From NCBI RefSeq assembly GCF_038622445.1, contig NZ_CP152019.1, positions 1 through 64,000 of the forward strand: DNA of 64,000 nt, in the 5' to 3' direction. Under the pieces are notes generated by a model. The model saw only the letters and a list, made by a program, of their open reading frames with translations. It made no database searches and had not been told where the DNA came from. This document shows, piece by piece, positions 60,944 through 64,000 of this stretch. This DNA comes from Sporosarcina sp. FSL K6-1522. Lineage in GTDB: Bacteria > Bacillota > Bacilli > Bacillales_A > Planococcaceae. The number at the start of each line of letters is the position of its first letter. The first letter of the stretch is position 1. A program made the translations under genes and the position numbers.

Positions 60944-61774
60944 TTATTCCTCCTGCCCCGACAGGATTTCTTTCAGCAGCGGCCAATTGACATTGCTCTT
61001 CACATGCGCCGCCCACTCACCATAGATATCGACACCTTGTGGCGCGCGCATAACAGGTCGATCCGCGTCTTCCTCTTCAATGCCATGATCGACTTTGTAA
61101 GGAATCACACCTGCGACAGGAATGCCTGTATAGGATTCAATAAATTCGATGCCTTCTTGAAATAACGCGACATCTCCGTGAAATTTATTGATGATAATAG
61201 CCTTCACACGCGCTCGGTGTGCAGGTGAAAGCAGTTGCAGTGTACCGACAATCGACGCAATCGCACCGCCGCGGTCAATATCGGCTACCAATAGGACGGG
61301 TACATCCGCAATATCCGCAACGCGCATATTGACGATTTCTCGATCATTGAGATTCACTTCTGCTGGACTACCTGCGCCTTCAATAATGACAGTGTCATAA
61401 GTCTCCGCCAGTTTGGCAAGTGATGTTTCAATCGCTTCAATAGCACGATGAAAAAATTGCTTGCGATAAGCCATGCCTGCTACGGGACCAAACTTTTCAC
61501 CAAAGAATAACACTTCTGATTTCATACCTGCCACCGGCTTCAGTAAAATCGGATTCATAGCAATCGATGGTGTTGTTCTAGCCGCCAATGCTTGGATAAA
61601 TTGCGCCCGGCTCATTTCTTCTCCATTCGCCGTTGTTGCAGAAAAGCCCGACATGTTTTGGGATTTAAAAGGCGTTACCCGTACCCCTTCATCGGCCAAT
61701 AAACGGCATAACGCTGTGCAAATCATCGTCTTTCCTGAATCGGATGCCGTTCCGACTACCATTAATCCGTTCAT
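60944..61774 (-). CDS. cobQ: Cobyric acid synthase N-terminal domain only (CobQ without glutamine amidotransferase)
   Basis: Protein of 276 aa. It has the complete CobQ/CbiP synthetase (dethiobiotin-synthetase-like) domain: VVGTASDSGKTMICTALCR (P-loop), FKSQNMSGF, AMNPILLKPVAG, EGAGSPAEVNLNDREIVNM, ADIDRGGAIASIVGTLQLL and INKFHGD. Normal CobQ is about 500 aa with a C-terminal GATase. Here it stops about 35 residues after GVIPYK, and cobS begins one base later. No amidotransferase fragment lies downstream. The ATG at 61774 has AGGAGG upstream. It may use ammonia or have another role. Confidence 0.82.
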   Translation of the reverse strand: MNGLMVVGTASDSGKTMICTALCRLLADEGVRVTPFKSQNMSGFSATTANGEEMSRAQFIQALAARTTPSIAMNPILLKPVAGMKSEVLFFGEKFGPVAGMAYRKQFFHRAIEAIETSLAKLAETYDTVIIEGAGSPAEVNLNDREIVNMRVADIADVPVLLVADIDRGGAIASIVGTLQLLSPAHRARVKAIIINKFHGDVALFQEGIEFIESYTGIPVAGVIPYKVDHGIEEEDADRPVMRAPQGVDIYGEWAAHVKSNVNWPLLKEILSGQEE

Positions 61775-61785
61775 GTCTCTCCTCC

Positions 61786-62364
61786 TCATCGTTCATTTTT
61801 CCAAACTGTTGCCATCCCGTAATCCATTTCAATCGCCGTGTCTGCTGTTACGACAAGTTGTTGATGAATCTGTCCAATCCATGAACGATATATTTCCGTT
61901 TCCTCATCATGTAATGGCAATTCATCGAGCACTTCATTGGACACGATAACAAGATGTGTGACCTTTTGACGCATCGTGTCAATCGTTCCATATAGCTGCT
62001 CTACTTTTTGCGCCATGCAGCCGGGTTGCTGAATGCAAGGCGTCCCTACTTCCCAACCGGCATACAACTCATTGGCAAGCCATGTCGTTAAGCAATCCCA
62101 TAACACATAATCGTCTTGCTGAATCGACGACAATACGGCTTCTAGCTGCGTCGGCTGTTCAAGCGTTGTCCAGTTGTCATCCGCACGGTCATGCCGATGC
62201 TTGTCAATACGCGCCTGCATTTCTAAATCCGTTGCTGTACCGGAAGCAATGTAGACAAGCCGACTCCCATTTTCCTGTGCCTCGCCAACAAGAATGCGTT
62301 CCGCATAAGCACTTTTCCCACTGCGAACGCCGCCGCATATGAACGTTAATTTTCCGCGAACCAT
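61786..62364 (-). CDS. cobU: Adenosylcobinamide kinase/adenosylcobinamide-phosphate guanylyltransferase, CobU-like
   Basis: Protein of 192 aa with P-loop ICGGVRSGKSAYAER and YIASGTATDLEM, then the D-R-H pattern RIDKHRHDR (guanylylation His region) and VLWDCLTTWLAN. The usual SNEVGxGIVP motif reads SNEVLDELPLHDEE, so the C-terminal part is altered; a second short CobU-like gene at 59.3 kb keeps the GIVP motif. The ATG lies within the end of cobD (19-base overlap). Confidence 0.85.
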   Translation of the reverse strand: MVRGKLTFICGGVRSGKSAYAERILVGEAQENGSRLVYIASGTATDLEMQARIDKHRHDRADDNWTTLEQPTQLEAVLSSIQQDDYVLWDCLTTWLANELYAGWEVGTPCIQQPGCMAQKVEQLYGTIDTMRQKVTHLVIVSNEVLDELPLHDEETEIYRSWIGQIHQQLVVTADTAIEMDYGMATVWKNER

Positions 62365-63425
62365 CGTGTCAACTCTTCCCTTAGTGCAATCATTTCATCT
62401 TCACTTTTCATACCAACTCGTAACCAACGCCCATCCATACCACGGAAATTTTCAGAATGACGAAGGACAATACCGCGTGCCAATAAATCCCGGTATAACT
62501 GCCCAGTCGCTTGCACTGTCCCAAGCTTAAATGTGAGGAAGTTCGCAACCGAATCCGTTACCGTACAGCCGTGTTCCTGAAGAAATGCCGTCATCTTGCC
62601 CCTTTCAACCGTTGCATGCTGAATCGCCTGTTGGCGGAATGCCTCTTGCTGCAAACAAACCGCCCCTACTCGAGCCGCCATCCCGTTAACATTCCAATGA
62701 GGTGCGAGCGCTTTAACCCCCGCAATGATGGTCGGATGTGCCACCACATAACCCAAGCGGATGCCTGGAATAGCGTACATTTTCGTCATCGAACGAACGA
62801 TGATGACATGAGGAAATTCTTTTATTTCTGCAATAAACGATCGCGACTCGTCAACAAAATCGATAAATGCTTCATCCAACACGACCTCGCAGCCCACTTG
62901 CGCACCATGACGAATAATCGTCCGGAGTACTTCCCGTTCCGGTAGCATGCCCGTTGGATTATTTGGCGTACATAAGTACAACACGGCCGACGACTCCATC
63001 GCTTGATAAATGTCCGCAAGTGGCAACGTAAAGCCCTCCGCTTCCGAAGCCACTACCCGCACAATCTCCACCTGCTTTGCCAGCAAGGTCGCCTCATATT
63101 CGGAAAACGTAGGGTGAACAACCACAGCCCGTTTCCCACGATAGCGCTCCGCTACAAGCGCCAACAATTCGGCTGCCCCGTTTCCGGCAACAATAAACGA
63201 AGACGGCACACTATGAAAATCTGCCACAGCAGATAAAAACGGTTCGCCATCAGGATCGGGATAAGACGCTAATTCCGCCACTAAACGAGGCCACATCTCC
63301 AACACAGCCTGCGGTGGACCCGCTGGATTGACATTCTCACTGACATCCAATATACGTTCCGGCACATCCATACCCAGTTTTGCATAGACCTGATGCGGAT
63401 TCGCACCGTGCTCAGGCAATTGCAT
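62346..63425 (-). CDS. cobD: L-threonine-O-3-phosphate decarboxylase CobD
   Basis: PLP enzyme of the HisC-like aminotransferase fold, 359 aa. Makes (R)-1-aminopropan-2-ol phosphate for the cobalamin nucleotide loop. Motifs: HGANPHQVYAKLG, DVSENVNPAGPP, YLCTPNNPTGML, VVLDEAFIDF, and the PLP lysine in VRSMTKMYAIPGIRLGY. The N-terminal GANP and N-P-x-GPP motif favours CobD over HisC, as does the context. ATG at 63425 with GGAG upstream. Overlaps cbiB by 14 bases. Confidence 0.88.
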   Translation of the reverse strand: MQLPEHGANPHQVYAKLGMDVPERILDVSENVNPAGPPQAVLEMWPRLVAELASYPDPDGEPFLSAVADFHSVPSSFIVAGNGAAELLALVAERYRGKRAVVVHPTFSEYEATLLAKQVEIVRVVASEAEGFTLPLADIYQAMESSAVLYLCTPNNPTGMLPEREVLRTIIRHGAQVGCEVVLDEAFIDFVDESRSFIAEIKEFPHVIIVRSMTKMYAIPGIRLGYVVAHPTIIAGVKALAPHWNVNGMAARVGAVCLQQEAFRQQAIQHATVERGKMTAFLQEHGCTVTDSVANFLTFKLGTVQATGQLYRDLLARGIVLRHSENFRGMDGRWLRVGMKSEDEMIALREELTRWFAEN

Positions 63426-64000
63426 AGACAAACACTCCAATCACGGTCATCGTCAACCAAAACACCAATGCGACCGTATGCATTTGCGTCAATGTCGATT
63501 TAATATGTAAGGCAGTCAATGGAACAATGGCCGGACCAATTTCAGGTCGTTTCGACACAACACCTCGATACGTGCTCTGTCCCCCTAATTTCACACCCAA
63601 TTGCCAAGCCGTCGCCGCCTCCAAAAAGCCACTGTTCGGACTGGCATGGCGTCTAGCATCTCTACTCCAACCCGAAAATCGTTTCCAGAAGCTCAGCTGG
63701 CCTTCATTTGGCGTATAAAAAATCATCAGCAACCCCGTAATACGCGCGGGAATGAAATTCAATACATCATCCGTACGTGCGGAAAACTTGCCAAACTGCT
63801 CGTAGCGCTCATCTTTATAGCCAATCATCGAATCGAGTGTGTTTACCGCTTTATACATCCATAAGCCAGGTGCCCCGAAAAGAAACGCCCAAAACAACGG
63901 TGATGTAATGCCATCTGCCGTATTTTCCGATACCGTTTCAATCGCCCCACGCGCAATGTCACCTTCCTGTAACTTATCAGTATCACGCCCAACAATCCAT
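63412..64000 (-). CDS. cbiB: Adenosylcobinamide-phosphate synthase CbiB (C-terminal part; runs off the window)
   Basis: The open frame continues through the right edge, about 195 residues seen. Characteristic IVGRDTDKLQEGDIARGAIE and TVSENTADGITSPLFWAFLF, KAVNTLDSMIGYKDERY, and GRFSARTDD-like segment GKFSARTDDVLNFIPAR. A membrane protein joining cobyric acid with aminopropanol (phosphate). The product of the neighbouring cobD is its substrate. Confidence 0.92.
   Translation of the reverse strand, partial: WIVGRDTDKLQEGDIARGAIETVSENTADGITSPLFWAFLFGAPGLWMYKAVNTLDSMIGYKDERYEQFGKFSARTDDVLNFIPARITGLLMIFYTPNEGQLSFWKRFSGWSRDARRHASPNSGFLEAATAWQLGVKLGGQSTYRGVVSKRPEIGPAIVPLTALHIKSTLTQMHTVALVFWLTMTVIGVFVYAIA

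Noticed and set aside
60700..60944. cobQ as a simple frameshift with a GATase remnant downstream
   Set aside because: The downstream DNA is fully occupied by cobS with its normal N-terminus.
57257..64000. Cobalamin riboswitch for the B12 genes
   Set aside because: No long leader is present between these tightly packed genes; any riboswitch would be beyond the right edge.

Overview
The window looks like chromosome from an endospore-forming, flagellated Bacillales bacterium, most likely Planococcaceae close to Sporosarcina. That placement is inferred from gene content, gene order and protein similarity recalled from memory; no 16S gene is present. Gene order follows the Bacillus subtilis ywp/spoIIQ/atp/ywl/ywk/ywj region: fabZ-flhP-flhO-mbl-spoIIID, spoIIQ-spoIID-murAA, the complete atp operon, upp-glyA-ywlG-rpiB, ywlE-mntP-tsaC-spoIIR-prmC-prfA-tdk-rpmE-rho-glpX-murAB-tal-fbaA-spo0F, and pyrG-rpoE. 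Almost every gene is on the minus strand, which suggests a single replichore arm read as leading strand. The only convincing plus-strand gene is the DUF2529 gene at 42.1 kb.

Layout. 0-7 kb: a secreted SLH/CAP protein, an aminotransferase (patA), an EamA transporter, a NERD protein, a lipoprotein and a hypothetical gene. 6.4-14.4 kb: fabZ, an EpuA-like RNAP-associated membrane protein, flagellar rod/hook genes, mbl, sporulation genes and murAA. 15-22.6 kb: ywzB and atpIBEFHAGDC. 23-35 kb: UDP-GlcNAc epimerase, upp, glyA, rpiB, a chemoreceptor overlapping an arginine phosphatase gene, mntP, tsaC, spoIIR, prmC/prfA, tdk and rpmE. 35-46 kb: two small hypothetical genes, then rho, glpX, murAB, tal, fbaA, spo0F, DUF2529, pyrG, rpoE and an unlisted 54-aa membrane protein. 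46.5-57.3 kb: an acyl-CoA degradation operon (thl-hbd-two acyl-CoA dehydrogenases-tetR-icmF) with fadF just upstream; both promoters carry FadR-like boxes and thl also has a cre-like site. 57.5-64 kb: cobalamin salvage and late assembly (cblS, cblT, PduO-type adenosyltransferase, two CobU-like proteins, alpha-ribazole phosphatase, cobS, a CobQ lacking its amidotransferase half, cobD, partial cbiB). These would supply the adenosylcobalamin that the neighbouring IcmF needs.

The most unusual feature is a family of exact 21-bp tandem arrays, about two helical turns per unit, with the core WTGCGYGSTT. It occurs at seven loci. Each array abuts the Rho-independent terminator of a gene and runs antisense to that gene. 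The single plus-strand gene with an array has the array flipped. I know of no described system with this arrangement. Other leads are a CTP synthase whose amidotransferase nucleophile Cys is Ser381, a CobQ with no amidotransferase domain (both may point to ammonia-dependent amidation), an mntP ribosome-binding site buried in a terminator stem, a possibly leaderless spoIID, and several dispersed mosaic palindromic repeats.
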